A stretch of DNA of 64,000 nt, taken from Eubacterium ruminantium (lineage in GTDB: Bacteria; Bacillota; Clostridia; Lachnospirales; Lachnospiraceae). Every line of letters starts with the position of its first letter. The stretch's first letter is position 1. The notes under the pieces are model-generated. The model was not told the origin of the DNA. It saw only the letters and a program-made list of their open reading frames with translations, and searched no databases. Both the position numbers and the translations under genes were made by a program. Shown here piece by piece: positions 9,249-18,392 of the stretch. The stretch is taken from NCBI RefSeq assembly GCF_900167085.1, contig NZ_FUXA01000008.1, positions 85,864 through 149,863 on the forward strand, read 5' to 3'.

Positions 9249-9977
9249 ATGGAAAAAATGAATAATCTTTCAAAAAAAATGAATATTAATTTAACTAATG
9301 AACAGCTAAAATCTTTTGAGACTTACTACAATATGCTCATAGAAAAGAACAAAGTCATGAATCTTACTGCGATCACCGATCGCGATGAAGTAATAATGAA
9401 ACATTTCATCGACAGTATCTCCGTCATGGCTGCCGTTCCTTTATTCGGACAGCTGCTTTCTGAGAAAGGCCAAATAAGTCTTCTCGATGTAGGTACCGGT
9501 GCAGGTTTCCCGGGTATACCGCTTAAGATTGCATTTCCTGATCTTAAGATTACACTTCTTGATTCGCTTAACAAAAGAGTTCTTTTTCTAAATGAAGTAA
9601 TCTCTACCCTCGGCCTTACTGATATAACTGCAGTTCATGGTCGTGCTGAAGAAGCAGCCAGAAAACCTGAATACCGCGACAACTTTGATGTCGTAGTTTC
9701 AAGAGCCGTTGCTGCACTTCCTGTTCTTTCGGAATATACACTTCCTTTTGTTAAGAAGGGCGGCGTACTTATATCATATAAAACGCCGGGAGCCGAAGAA
9801 GAATTATCAAATGCTAAACGAGCAATCAAACTTCTCGGCGGAGGTAATGCTTCTATATATCCATATACACTTCCCGATTCGGATATCACAAGAAGTTTCA
9901 TCGTAATATCCAAAGAGAAGCCAACGCCTAAAGCATATCCTCGTAAAGCCGGTACAGCTAAGAAAGATCCCCTCTGA
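9249..9977 (+). CDS. rsmG: 16S rRNA (guanine-N7) methyltransferase RsmG (GidB)
   Basis: Methylates G527 of 16S rRNA in the 30S subunit using S-adenosylmethionine. The 242-aa protein carries the SAM-binding LLDVGTGAGFPGIPL motif (about 79-93), the preceding KHFIDS segment and VVSRAVA near residue 150; the Lys-rich tail is typical. No Shine-Dalgarno precedes the first ATG, and the promoter would place the transcript start on it. Translation may therefore be leaderless or begin at the ATGs at 9258 or 9279. Usually rsmG follows mnmG directly. Here it is inverted and separated from mnmG by an exonuclease gene. Confidence 0.92.
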   Translation: MEKMNNLSKKMNINLTNEQLKSFETYYNMLIEKNKVMNLTAITDRDEVIMKHFIDSISVMAAVPLFGQLLSEKGQISLLDVGTGAGFPGIPLKIAFPDLKITLLDSLNKRVLFLNEVISTLGLTDITAVHGRAEEAARKPEYRDNFDVVVSRAVAALPVLSEYTLPFVKKGGVLISYKTPGAEEELSNAKRAIKLLGGGNASIYPYTLPDSDITRSFIVISKEKPTPKAYPRKAGTAKKDPL

Positions 9978-9998
9978 TCACCTGATCAGAGGTTTTTT
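9971..9998 (+). terminator. rsmG terminator
   Basis: A perfect 10-bp stem CCTCTGATCA/TGATCAGAGG with a two-base loop, followed by six T. The stem includes the rsmG stop codon. Confidence 0.85.
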
Positions 9999-10008
9999 CT
10001 TGCTCTTC

Positions 10009-10968
10009 TTACTCTTTTTCCTTATGTCTTTTCATTTTTCTTTTTTCTCTAAGTTCAATCTGTCTTGCTTTGACCTCTTCATAACCTTTACGATTGGTTC
10101 TTTCGGTCTTCTTTACAATAAACACGCCATCTTCTGTACTTCCGGCAGATTTGAACTTAATCCTTGAACTCATGTAACCATGATAAACACATCTTCCGAT
10201 AGCCATCGATGTGCTCGATCCGTTTTGAAACCATTTTACCTTCCTGAAGCACTTTCGTCCACATTTGGCACATCTTATGATAAGAAGATCCTTATCACTC
10301 ATTGCCTCCTGCTTTGAAGAATATTCTCTTGAGATTCTCTCCAGAACACCTGCATGTCTGGCAATTATCTCATCTTCCTTCTTCTTAGGATGTCTGTAAA
10401 TATCAAATGTATATCTCTCTTCAAGATTATCAGGTTTGATCTTCGCAAGGACTCGGGCAGTATATTTTGCATCATTTATAGCAGCATGAAATGGCTCATC
10501 CTCCGGAATCTTAAGTTCCGAACATGCCTTTTCAAGCTTGCTGATCTTTCCCTCATCATCATACATATCGGCATATATCTGCTGAATATTATAAAACTTA
10601 AGCGGGAAAGCCAGTTTTTCCATATAATAAAAATCCATATTACTCTGAAGGTAATATAAATCCGATGCTCCCCAGGTACAGAAACTATAATCATCTCCGC
10701 ACCACTTAAGAAATTCTGAGCAGGCATCTTTAAATGACTTACCTGTTTTAAGTTCCTCTTCCGAATAATTGAGCATCGCTCTTATCGATCTGTGAAGCTT
10801 CTTGTAAAGCTTCGGTTTAATGAGGCTTGTATACTCATCTATTATCTCAAATTGATCATTAAGCTTAACAGCTCCGATCTCTATGATCTCAAACGGCATC
10901 CTCGGATGCTCGCCGCTCTGTCCATAAGGACTCTGGTTCCATTCAAGGTCAAATACTATATAATTCAT
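10009..10968 (-). CDS. DEDDh 3'-5' exonuclease (RNase T/DnaQ family) with C-terminal zinc-finger-like region
   Basis: A 319-aa protein. Residues 1-180 are a DnaQ-like exonuclease: D7 and E9 in FDLEW, a middle aspartate in TWGASDLYYL, and HAAINDAKYT with the catalytic His and last Asp. It resembles the KapD/sporulation-inhibitor class of exonucleases. Residues about 225-265 hold CAKCGRKC and a later CVYH, which could bind zinc. The C-terminus is very basic (KRKMKRHKEKE), suggesting nucleic-acid binding. The ATG has GGAAGGAAG as ribosome binding site. It follows mnmG after a 110-base gap containing three small hairpins. The substrate, RNA or DNA, cannot be decided. Confidence 0.8.
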   Translation of the reverse strand: MNYIVFDLEWNQSPYGQSGEHPRMPFEIIEIGAVKLNDQFEIIDEYTSLIKPKLYKKLHRSIRAMLNYSEEELKTGKSFKDACSEFLKWCGDDYSFCTWGASDLYYLQSNMDFYYMEKLAFPLKFYNIQQIYADMYDDEGKISKLEKACSELKIPEDEPFHAAINDAKYTARVLAKIKPDNLEERYTFDIYRHPKKKEDEIIARHAGVLERISREYSSKQEAMSDKDLLIIRCAKCGRKCFRKVKWFQNGSSTSMAIGRCVYHGYMSSRIKFKSAGSTEDGVFIVKKTERTNRKGYEEVKARQIELREKRKMKRHKEKE

Positions 10969-10999
10969 AATATCTTCCTTCCAAATGACATTAATATGC

Positions 11000-11073
11000 G
11001 AGGTGTCTTACCTCTATGTCTGCATTTTAAAAATGCAGTAAAATCGCACCCTTTACAACTCTTTATACGGTGC
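11000..11073 (-). other. Three small hairpins in the mnmG-exonuclease gap
   Basis: On the minus strand after the mnmG stop come GCACC/GGTGC (11046-11050 with 11069-11073), CTGCATTT/AAATGCAG (11020-11038) and GAGGT/ACCTC (11000-11014). The first is followed by GATTTTA and may be a weak terminator for mnmG. The others would lie in the exonuclease leader. Confidence 0.4.
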
Positions 11074-11078
11074 ATATA

Positions 11079-13013
11079 TTATTTTAAATGAATCATCAGC
11101 ATGGATACATCTGCAGGTGAAACACCTGAAATTCTTGAAGCCTGTCCCAAAGTCTCAGGACGTACCAATTCAAGCTTCTGTCTGGCTTCTTTACGAAGAT
11201 TTTTAACTTCTTCATAATTGATATCAGCCGGGATCTTCTTTCCTTCCATTTTAAGGAAATGAGCAACCTGATCCTGCTGTCTTCTTATATATCCTTCATA
11301 TTTGATAGAAATATCTATCTGCTCTTCAATCTCTCTCTTATGCTTCTCACAATAGATCTTCTCATCTTCGGTCATATCACTAAATAAAGCAGAAATAGCT
11401 TCTTCTCTGCCATCATCTATAGATACGACACTTTCATAAGAAAGCTCAGGTCTTCTGATAAGTTCAGCTAAAGTAGTTCCTGTCTTCAGTTCAGAACTTT
11501 CGTTCTTAACCAGGAATTCCTGTATCCTCTTTCCTGCTCCGACAACTGTCTCATTTAATCTGGCAATCTCGCTCTCTATAACAAGACGCTTCTTATCAAA
11601 TAATCTGTATCTGTCTTCATCTATAAGTCCGACTTCATGACCTATATCAGTTAATCTGAGATCTGCATTGTCCTGGCGAAGAAGGAGTCTGTACTCTGCA
11701 CGGCTGGTCATCATTCTGTATGGCTCAGCTGTCTCCTTGGTTACAAGATCATCTATAAGAACTCCGATATATCCATCGGATCTCTTAAGGACAATCGCAT
11801 CCTTACCCTGAAGCTTTCTAGCCGCATTTATACCGGCCATAAGTCCCTGGGCAGCAGCTTCTTCGTAACCTGAACTTCCGTTGATCTGTCCCGCTGAGAA
11901 AAGTCCTTCAACTTCTTTGAATTCAAGTGAAGGCTTTAATGTAACAGCATTTATGCAATCATACTCGATGGCATATGCATTTCTTACTATCTTTGCATTT
12001 TCAAGTCCCGGAACCGTATGTACCATTCTGTACTGTACATCCTCAGGCATTGATGACGGCATTCCGTCAAGGTACATTTCATTTGTAAATTCTCCTTCAG
12101 GTTCCAGGAAAAGCTGGTGTCTGTCCTTGTCAGGGAATTTCATAATCTTATCCTCTATTGAAGGACAATATCTTGGACCTGTACCTTTGATCACTCCCGA
12201 ATAGAGAGGCGATCTGTCTATATTTTCTTTTATTATCTCGTGAGTTTCTTCATTTGTATAAGTAAGCCAGCATGAAATCTGCTCTCTGCTGATCTCTTCT
12301 TCGCAGTTCATAAATGAGAAAGGAACTATCCTCTCGTCGCCCTTCTGCTCAGACATCTTTGAAAAATCAACAGAATTTCTGTCTATTCTCGGTGGTGTAC
12401 CGGTCTTAAACCTTCTGATACCTATACCCGCATCAGCCATTGAAGTAGACAAATGATTTGCTGCCATGAGTCCATTAGGTCCCGTATACTGAATCGTATC
12501 ACCGTAAATGCATCTGGCTTTAAGATAAACACCTGTACAAAGGATAACAGCTTTAGCATGGTAAATAGCGCCTGATACAGTTTTGATACCGGCAACTTTC
12601 TTAACCGAACCATCGTCACATACAATAAGTTCGGCAACTTCCTGCTGTCTTAAAGTAAGATGCTCCGTCGCCTGAAGTGTAAGACGCATTTCCTTTGTGT
12701 ATTCTACTTTATCAGCCTGGGCACGAAGCGAATGAACCGCAGGACCCTTAGATACATTCAGCATTTTAGACTGAATATATGTTTTATCGATATTTTTACC
12801 CATTTCGCCGCCAAGTGCATCTATCTCTCTTACGAGATGTCCCTTGGAGCTTCCTCCGATATTCGGATTACATGGCATAAGCGCTACGCTGTCCATGCTT
12901 ACTGTAAAAAGTATTGTTTCAAAACCAAGTCGCGCTGCTGCCAAAGCTGCCTCACATCCCGCATGACCGGCACCTACAACAACGACGTCGTAATTCTCTT
13001 CTACTACTGACAT
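11079..13013 (-). CDS. mnmG: tRNA uridine-5-carboxymethylaminomethyl(34) synthesis enzyme MnmG (GidA)
   Basis: FAD-dependent partner of MnmE that modifies the wobble uridine (position 34) of several tRNAs. The 644-aa protein begins with the dinucleotide loop [20 protein letters not shown] and has the conserved [21 protein letters not shown] segment. It also has the family [21 protein letters not shown] region and a helical C-terminal domain ending in [17 protein letters not shown]. The start lies six bases after the mnmE stop, with AGGACATT as ribosome binding site, so the pair is a tight operon. Confidence 0.96.
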   Translation of the reverse strand: MSVVEENYDVVVVGAGHAGCEAALAAARLGFETILFTVSMDSVALMPCNPNIGGSSKGHLVREIDALGGEMGKNIDKTYIQSKMLNVSKGPAVHSLRAQADKVEYTKEMRLTLQATEHLTLRQQEVAELIVCDDGSVKKVAGIKTVSGAIYHAKAVILCTGVYLKARCIYGDTIQYTGPNGLMAANHLSTSMADAGIGIRRFKTGTPPRIDRNSVDFSKMSEQKGDERIVPFSFMNCEEEISREQISCWLTYTNEETHEIIKENIDRSPLYSGVIKGTGPRYCPSIEDKIMKFPDKDRHQLFLEPEGEFTNEMYLDGMPSSMPEDVQYRMVHTVPGLENAKIVRNAYAIEYDCINAVTLKPSLEFKEVEGLFSAGQINGSSGYEEAAAQGLMAGINAARKLQGKDAIVLKRSDGYIGVLIDDLVTKETAEPYRMMTSRAEYRLLLRQDNADLRLTDIGHEVGLIDEDRYRLFDKKRLVIESEIARLNETVVGAGKRIQEFLVKNESSELKTGTTLAELIRRPELSYESVVSIDDGREEAISALFSDMTEDEKIYCEKHKREIEEQIDISIKYEGYIRRQQDQVAHFLKMEGKKIPADINYEEVKNLRKEARQKLELVRPETLGQASRISGVSPADVSMLMIHLK

Positions 13014-13019
13014 AATGTC

Positions 13020-14414
13020 CTACTTTCCCATACAAAATTCGCTGAAGATCTTGTCTGCAAGATCATCTTCCAAAGTTTCACCAATAACCAGTCCCAGACT
13101 CTCATATGCAGCCATCAGATCTATGGTATAAAAATCTTCCGGTGCTCCATCCTGTATACTGTCCTTTACCCTTTTCAGTGCCGCAAATGCATCACTGAGA
13201 GCTTCTTTATGTCTTTCTCTCGATATAATGATCTGATCATTATAATGAGCTTCACCCTTTATAAAAAGCTCGCTGATAAGACTGCTGAGTTCTTCTCGTC
13301 CTGCTTTTTCTTTGGCAGATACCGTAAGTATCCTCGGCACGCAGCCCGCTTCCTTTAGAAGTTCCTGAAGTTTGCTCGTATCGGCTACTCTTTCAAGATC
13401 ATCTTTATTGATTATCGTGATAACTGTTTTATCCGAAAAATGCTTAATGATCCTCTCGTCATTCTCATCAAGCTCCCTCGCACCGTCAACGATAAATAAT
13501 ACAAGATCCGCTTTATCTATATTCTCGCAGGCTTTCTCTACACCAATCTTCTCAACAACATCGGATGTATCTCTTATACCTGCTGTATCTATCAATTTCA
13601 AATGGACACCGTTTAAATGGATATATTCCTCCAAAGTGTCTCTGGTTGTTCCTTCAATATTCGTTACAATGGCTCTGTCTTCTTCAAGTATCATATTGAG
13701 TATTGAAGACTTTCCAACATTCGGCTTTCCTACTATAACTGTTCTGATACCTTCTTTAAGTATCCTTCCATCATCATATGTCTTAAGAAGCCTGTCTATC
13801 TCATTTATCGAATCATCAACCTTTTTCTCAAGCCTCTCCGAAAAACCATCAAGACTGTAATTTTCCGGGTCATCCAAGGCTGATTCGATATAGGCTGTAT
13901 CATAAATAATTCCTTCTCTCAGCTCAGTGATCTTATTCCTAAGACTTCCTTTAAGCTGATTTACGGAAGCACTAAGCGCTGCATTTCCTTCAGCATTTAT
14001 CATATCCATAACAGCTTCTGCTTCTGTCATGTCTATTCTTCCGCCCATGTATGCTCTCTTGGTAAACTCGCCCGGTTCCGCTATCCTGGCTCCCTCTCTT
14101 ATAAGAAGCTCCAGCACCTTTCTAAGGAGAAATGAATTCCCGTGGCAATCAAGCTCTACCGTATCCTCGGTAGTATATGACCTTGGCGCCCTCATAAGGA
14201 GAACAACAACTTCATCAAGAATCTTTTCTTTATCTGATTTATCAACGATATTGCCAAATGCAGCAGTATATGTCTCCATATCGGCTATTTTCTTCTTCCC
14301 TGAAAATATCCGATCACAGATCGATATAGCTTCATTTCCGCTGACTCTGATGATTCCTATTCCAGAACCACCCATACCTGTTGCGATTGCACATATAGTA
14401 TCTTTAACAGTCAT
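13020..14414 (-). CDS. mnmE: tRNA modification GTPase MnmE (TrmE)
   Basis: GTPase of the MnmEG complex that carries out tRNA wobble-uridine modification. The 464-aa protein has an N-terminal folate-binding domain (about 1-120), a helical domain, and an inserted G domain (about 220-375) with GKPNVGKSS, DTAGIRDT and NKDD. It ends in FCMGK, matching the family C-terminal CxGK motif whose Cys is needed for modification. Translation starts at ATG after an AGGAGATAAGAAGG site. It heads mnmE-mnmG. In many Firmicutes jag and yidC precede it; here a zinc-ribbon gene with its own terminator does. Confidence 0.96.
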   Translation of the reverse strand: MTVKDTICAIATGMGGSGIGIIRVSGNEAISICDRIFSGKKKIADMETYTAAFGNIVDKSDKEKILDEVVVLLMRAPRSYTTEDTVELDCHGNSFLLRKVLELLIREGARIAEPGEFTKRAYMGGRIDMTEAEAVMDMINAEGNAALSASVNQLKGSLRNKITELREGIIYDTAYIESALDDPENYSLDGFSERLEKKVDDSINEIDRLLKTYDDGRILKEGIRTVIVGKPNVGKSSILNMILEEDRAIVTNIEGTTRDTLEEYIHLNGVHLKLIDTAGIRDTSDVVEKIGVEKACENIDKADLVLFIVDGARELDENDERIIKHFSDKTVITIINKDDLERVADTSKLQELLKEAGCVPRILTVSAKEKAGREELSSLISELFIKGEAHYNDQIIISRERHKEALSDAFAALKRVKDSIQDGAPEDFYTIDLMAAYESLGLVIGETLEDDLADKIFSEFCMGK

Positions 14415-14523
14415 TCCTTCTTATCTCCTTAATCCTGCAAAAGAGCACACTATCTGTTTAATTATAATCTTATTTACTATATCTTGCAAGCATAGAACAG
14501 CTCTATTGCAGTTTCCTGCAAAG

Positions 14524-14561
14524 AAAAAAAGGTGTGTTTCGATTTAATCGAAACACACCTT
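14524..14561 (-). terminator. Terminator of the first zinc-ribbon gene
   Basis: A 13-bp perfect stem GGTGTGTTTCGAT/ATCGAAACACACC (14531-14543 with 14547-14559) with a three-base loop. It is followed on the minus strand by seven T. Confidence 0.9.
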
Positions 14562-14575
14562 GAATAATCATTTAA

Positions 14576-15160
14576 TTAGTTATTCTTGCTGTTAAGGAAT
14601 CCAAGTACGGCTCTTACTGTAAGAATAATGAGACCGAAGAGAAGGAAGTACCATGCGATACCCCAACCACCTGAAACTTTACCACCAAGCACACTTCCAA
14701 AGCTCTTAGCAAGCTTGATTACGTCTCTGATTGCGCTAATTGTCTTATTAGTACAAACAAGGATGAATACAATAAATCCTAATGCTGGAAGATAGAACTG
14801 GTAAAATGGAAGCTTCTTAACTGCGTCAAGATTTGGAAGAACCTCAAGGCATACAGATCCAGCTGCTATAATGATGAAAAGAAGTGCGTAGAATTTAAGA
14901 ATTCCACCATCAGAAGCAAAAAGACCAGCTGCTTCTTTCTCTCCAGCCATGTTATAGTATACTATTCTTGGGAACCATGATCCAAGGAACACAAGACCTG
15001 CACCTACAAATGTTAAAATCTTAAGATAGCTTGGTTCATCCGAAGCTGCTCCAAATGAACTACCAGAGAACCCCTGAGCTGACGGAAGTACCGGAGCTCC
15101 ACAGTTTGGACAATTTGGTGCTCCATCTAAAATTTCAGCGCCACAATTGTTACATTTCAT
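14576..15160 (-). CDS. Zinc-ribbon membrane protein, unknown function
   Basis: A 194-aa protein starting with a compact zinc ribbon (CNNCG at 3-7, CPNCG at 17-21). After a short Ser/Gly linker there are about four membrane helices (50-66, 88-104, 120-138, 165-187). Such ribbons face the cytoplasm in many Firmicutes membrane proteins of unknown role. The first 26 bases of the gene and ribosome-binding region are nearly identical to those of the second zinc-ribbon gene at 19415-20380, so the two are probably paralogues. The leader is about 137 bases and highly structured. An AAAGGAGGAAATA ribosome binding site supports the start. Confidence 0.75.
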   Translation of the reverse strand: MKCNNCGAEILDGAPNCPNCGAPVLPSAQGFSGSSFGAASDEPSYLKILTFVGAGLVFLGSWFPRIVYYNMAGEKEAAGLFASDGGILKFYALLFIIIAAGSVCLEVLPNLDAVKKLPFYQFYLPALGFIVFILVCTNKTISAIRDVIKLAKSFGSVLGGKVSGGWGIAWYFLLFGLIILTVRAVLGFLNSKNN

Positions 15161-15229
15161 ACTTTATTTCCTCCTTTATACTGACTCGGCATTGTAACTA
15201 CGCCTTAAATATGACAGCATCTCTGTCAC

Positions 15230-15297
15230 AAAAAAACGATTGAAAAAGAAAACCTCCTCTTTTGCATCAGTCCAAAGCCGTCCCAATGCATTCAATC
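15230..15297 (-). ncRNA. Candidate three-way-junction leader RNA with terminator-like T tract
   Basis: Starting at the predicted transcription start (15297), the minus strand reads without gaps as follows: P1 5' arm GATTGAA, P2 TGCAT/ATGCA with an 18-base loop, P3 AAAGA/TCTTT with loop GGAGGTTT, P1 3' arm TTCAATC, then G and seven T. This is the plan of a small riboswitch or attenuator. It matches no class I know. A second hairpin, TGACAG/CTGTCA (15212-15228), follows before the start codon. Seen in sequence only; conservation is untested. Confidence 0.4.
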
Positions 15298-15303
15298 ATT
15301 TGC

Positions 15304-15332
15304 ATTCTAACACACTTTTTTCACAATTTCAA
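15304..15332 (-). promoter_or_regulatory. Predicted promoter of the first zinc-ribbon gene
   Basis: Minus strand TTGAAA (15327-15332), 17-base spacer, TAGAAT (15304-15309) preceded by TGT (extended -10). The transcript would begin at about 15297. The remaining part of this intergenic stretch, up to the DUF4230 gene, is AT-rich, with a TATAAT at 15436-15441 that could be the -10 box of that gene. Confidence 0.6.
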
Positions 15333-15477
15333 TAATTTATATAATATATATTTCATTTTATACTAAAAATCTGCACTATCTTGAGTTACAAATTCACCCT
15401 CAAACAAATTTATAGTTTTTTTTCAACTAATATATTATAATTGACTGGAATTATGTGATTCAAACAGGAGGAAAAAA

Positions 15478-16149
15478 ATGTCAAAAAGAGCAGCAAACGA
15501 TAAAGACGTTACAGTCAATAAAATAAAACTTATAAGAACAGGCATAATTGCATTTATTATTTTATTCATTCTGATTTTCTTTATAAAAAAGATGGATGAA
15601 TATATAAAGGCCAAAAAACAACCGTCTCTTTCGGCCGAAAAGCTTACGGAGCAGCTTGTAGCATGCAGCGACCTGACAACTGCTGAGATCATCTACAACG
15701 GTGTTGTCAGATTCGATGACGGAGGAATCCCATTCATAAATGAAAAAAGTTTCCTCATGATGTACTCAGCAAAGGTTAAAGCCGGTATCGACATTTCCAA
15801 AGTCGATGTGGCTGTTACCAACAACAAAGTCATCGTAACACTTCCTAGTGTTGAGATTCAGGATTTATATGTAGATAACAGTACTCTTGAATTTTATGAT
15901 AAGAGTTCTTCTCTTTTTAATCCGGTTCAGCAGGAAGATGTAACAACAGCAATCCATTATGCAGAAGAGGATGTAATGAATCATGCCGATATCGACGGAC
16001 TCCTTGCTAAGTCAAAGGAGCAGACCGAGGAACTGATAAGAGGTCTTCTCATTAATACCGCAGGCGACAGAGAACTTATCATACGTTACTCTGAAGATAT
16101 TACTGATGATGAAAATTCGGAAGAAGCATCTACAGAAAATAAGCGCTAG
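15478..16149 (+). CDS. DUF4230 family membrane-anchored protein
   Basis: A 223-aa protein with a short basic cytoplasmic N-terminus, one membrane helix (about 19-36) and an extracellular domain. The domain (about 50-205) has the DUF4230 pattern: an initial SAEKLTEQLVACSDLTTAEIIY segment, a beta strand region ending in NNKVIVTLPSVEI, and a late helical stretch with RELIIRY. Family members are of unknown function. An AGGAGG ribosome binding site precedes the ATG. It is monocistronic on the plus strand, ending at a terminator that also serves the convergent ABC permease gene. Confidence 0.75.
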   Translation: MSKRAANDKDVTVNKIKLIRTGIIAFIILFILIFFIKKMDEYIKAKKQPSLSAEKLTEQLVACSDLTTAEIIYNGVVRFDDGGIPFINEKSFLMMYSAKVKAGIDISKVDVAVTNNKVIVTLPSVEIQDLYVDNSTLEFYDKSSSLFNPVQQEDVTTAIHYAEEDVMNHADIDGLLAKSKEQTEELIRGLLINTAGDRELIIRYSEDITDDENSEEASTENKR

Positions 16150-16174
16150 CCACTCGGACTAGCGCCTTTTTATT
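16143..16174. terminator. Bidirectional terminator between the DUF4230 and ABC permease genes
   Basis: Stem GCGCTAG (16143-16149) with CTAGCGC (16159-16165), then CTTTTTATT on the plus strand. On the minus strand TTATTTTC follows the stem. The left arm includes the DUF4230 stop codon. Confidence 0.8.
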
Positions 16175-18392
16175 ATTTTGTTTTTCCTTTTATGATCTGT
16201 TTACTGTACAGATATGTGATAATGAAGTATCCTCCGTAAATCGCTATTATTATAAGTGAAGTTGCAATAATTGCAGAAAGGATATGTGTATCTGTAAAGA
16301 TTATAAGTGCTTTATTGATGAATTTAATTCCAAATATAGAATGGATCAATGCAAGGATCATTGGAAGGATGAAGAAAATACCTTGCTGACGGAAAAGCGA
16401 TCCGTTTATATCCTTTTCTTCAACACCGATTTTTCTAAGCATATCATATCTTTCCATACTATCCGCACTGTCTGAAAGTGCTTTAAGTGCTAAGATAACC
16501 GCACTTGTGATAAGAAATACTATTCCCAAGTAAAGGAAAAGGAATGTTGCTATTGCAGTAAATCCAATCGAATTTTTAACTATAGAGTATTTTGACACTG
16601 TCATATGTCCGTAAGTTATAAATTCTGTATCTTCCGTTTTACATGAAGATACCATTTCAGTAAGCTTCTCATCCATCTGTTGTGCAGTAACATTATTTGA
16701 TAAATCATAATTTCCCATGAATAACTTTTGACAAATAATGGATTTATCACCCATATTATCAATAACACTATCCGGAACTATGAAGAATCCTTCATCTTCA
16801 CGGGATGAAGAAATGTCTAATCCCGCTTCTATAACTTTATTTCTGGCAGGTTTAAGCTTTCTTCCGTAAATATCAATTACTTCTCCATTCTTCAAAGCTT
16901 TATTTCTGTATTCAACCATTACCCTAAAATTAGCACCTACCGCATACTCATCTTCAGCAAGTTCTATCTTATCCCATCCTCTCAGATTGGCAAGATCATT
17001 ATAATCCGATAATCTTACTATATAATCAAGGTTTTTATCATATTCTGTAACCTCACCATAATTATTTATAAGTTCATCATATGCTTTACCTAATGCCTTT
17101 GCTGTATAGAATCCAGGTGATACATATATTGTTGTTTCAACATATTTTTTAAAGCATTTCTTATATTCCTCTCCATACTTACCAAATACATCAACATTAT
17201 GCGCTTCTTTCATCATCTCAGCAGCTCTGTTAAGAGCTTCATCAGAAGAATCTCCTGCCATCTGCCATACCTCAATCGGAGATTTAGCCTCAATGACACT
17301 TAAATCTATATACTTTTCTCCATCTTTGTCATAAATTCTATCTGTATCTCCGTTTAAAGCCTCAATAACCGAATAATTTATCCCTACTCTCTGTTCCCAG
17401 TCAGCATTTGCAACTTCTTTTATTGTCTTATTCATGGAATTTCTAAGTGTAAATGCTGCCGATAATCCGCATATTGTAAAGAATAAAAGAAGACAAATTA
17501 TTGTCATGGCAAAAACCATCGTATTTACTGAGCTACTTAACTGTCGAAGTGTAAAACTATTGAGTTTCTTGTAATATCCCCTCTTGAAAGTCATCAAGAC
17601 TTTTAAAAGAAGTCCCGAAACAGACCAGAAGACGAAAAATGTTGAAACAGCACCTATACATATGGCCATTCCGAATTTAATCATACCTTCTTTGCCAAGT
17701 GCTTCAATACCCAACGAAATAACCGTATGATATGCATAAGCAAGGGCTACGCCTGAAAGAATAAATATGATCACACATACGATTGGATTCTTGAGTCTGA
17801 TCTTTTCACTCTTTTTACTTGCCTGAATAAGGTTGATAAGCTTTGTCTTTCCAACCATAACTGTATCAAAAATGATCACAATAGCATAGATTACGGCGAA
17901 ATTGATAATAGTTTTTATTATGGCACCGTTTGATATGACGAATCTAAATGATCTCATATCTGCTTCAAAAAGATTTGAAACAAGTACACTCATTACCTGA
18001 GATAAACCTAAACCGATAACAAGTCCTACACCAAGAGAAACAAGTCCTATAATGATTGTTTCATAGAAAATAATGAGTGATATTTCTTTCTTACTCATGC
18101 CAAGAAGAATATAAGTTGCAAATTCTTTATTTCTTCTTTTCATAAGGAATCTGCTTGCGAAAACTATTAAAAGCCCAAGGACGATTGCTACAAAAACACT
18201 GAGTCCTGAAAGAACATCTCCAAGGATTTTCGCCATTTGTCTTGTATCTTTGGTAACCACCATATAAGCTGTCTGATCTTCTATCGCGTTAAAAATATAG
18301 AAGACAGCAACACCTATAATAAGTGTAAAGAAATAAATTGCGTAATCCTTTATACTTTTTCTTATATTTTTTAAAGCCATCTTAAAGAGCAT
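16173..18392 (-). CDS. BceB-type ABC transporter permease (FtsX-like)
   Basis: A 739-aa integral membrane protein with ten predicted helices and the layout of peptide-antibiotic (bacitracin/lantibiotic) resistance permeases. Seven helices are followed by a large extracellular domain (about residues 330-615) and three more helices. FtsX-like core regions lie at both ends. The ATG at 18392 is preferred to a GTG 12 bases upstream because that GTG is fused to the AGGAGG site. It overlaps the ATPase gene by 11 bases. Unlike typical bce loci, no BceRS two-component pair is adjacent; a palindromic operator at the promoter suggests another regulator. Confidence 0.88.
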   Translation of the reverse strand: MLFKMALKNIRKSIKDYAIYFFTLIIGVAVFYIFNAIEDQTAYMVVTKDTRQMAKILGDVLSGLSVFVAIVLGLLIVFASRFLMKRRNKEFATYILLGMSKKEISLIIFYETIIIGLVSLGVGLVIGLGLSQVMSVLVSNLFEADMRSFRFVISNGAIIKTIINFAVIYAIVIIFDTVMVGKTKLINLIQASKKSEKIRLKNPIVCVIIFILSGVALAYAYHTVISLGIEALGKEGMIKFGMAICIGAVSTFFVFWSVSGLLLKVLMTFKRGYYKKLNSFTLRQLSSSVNTMVFAMTIICLLLFFTICGLSAAFTLRNSMNKTIKEVANADWEQRVGINYSVIEALNGDTDRIYDKDGEKYIDLSVIEAKSPIEVWQMAGDSSDEALNRAAEMMKEAHNVDVFGKYGEEYKKCFKKYVETTIYVSPGFYTAKALGKAYDELINNYGEVTEYDKNLDYIVRLSDYNDLANLRGWDKIELAEDEYAVGANFRVMVEYRNKALKNGEVIDIYGRKLKPARNKVIEAGLDISSSREDEGFFIVPDSVIDNMGDKSIICQKLFMGNYDLSNNVTAQQMDEKLTEMVSSCKTEDTEFITYGHMTVSKYSIVKNSIGFTAIATFLFLYLGIVFLITSAVILALKALSDSADSMERYDMLRKIGVEEKDINGSLFRQQGIFFILPMILALIHSIFGIKFINKALIIFTDTHILSAIIATSLIIIAIYGGYFIITYLYSKQIIKGKTK

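Noticed and set aside
15230-15303. Similarity of the leader (GGGACGGCTTTGG) to a c-di-GMP-I riboswitch
   Set aside because: The conserved GGGACGCAAAGCC block, GNRA tetraloop and receptor are not present; only a few bases agree.
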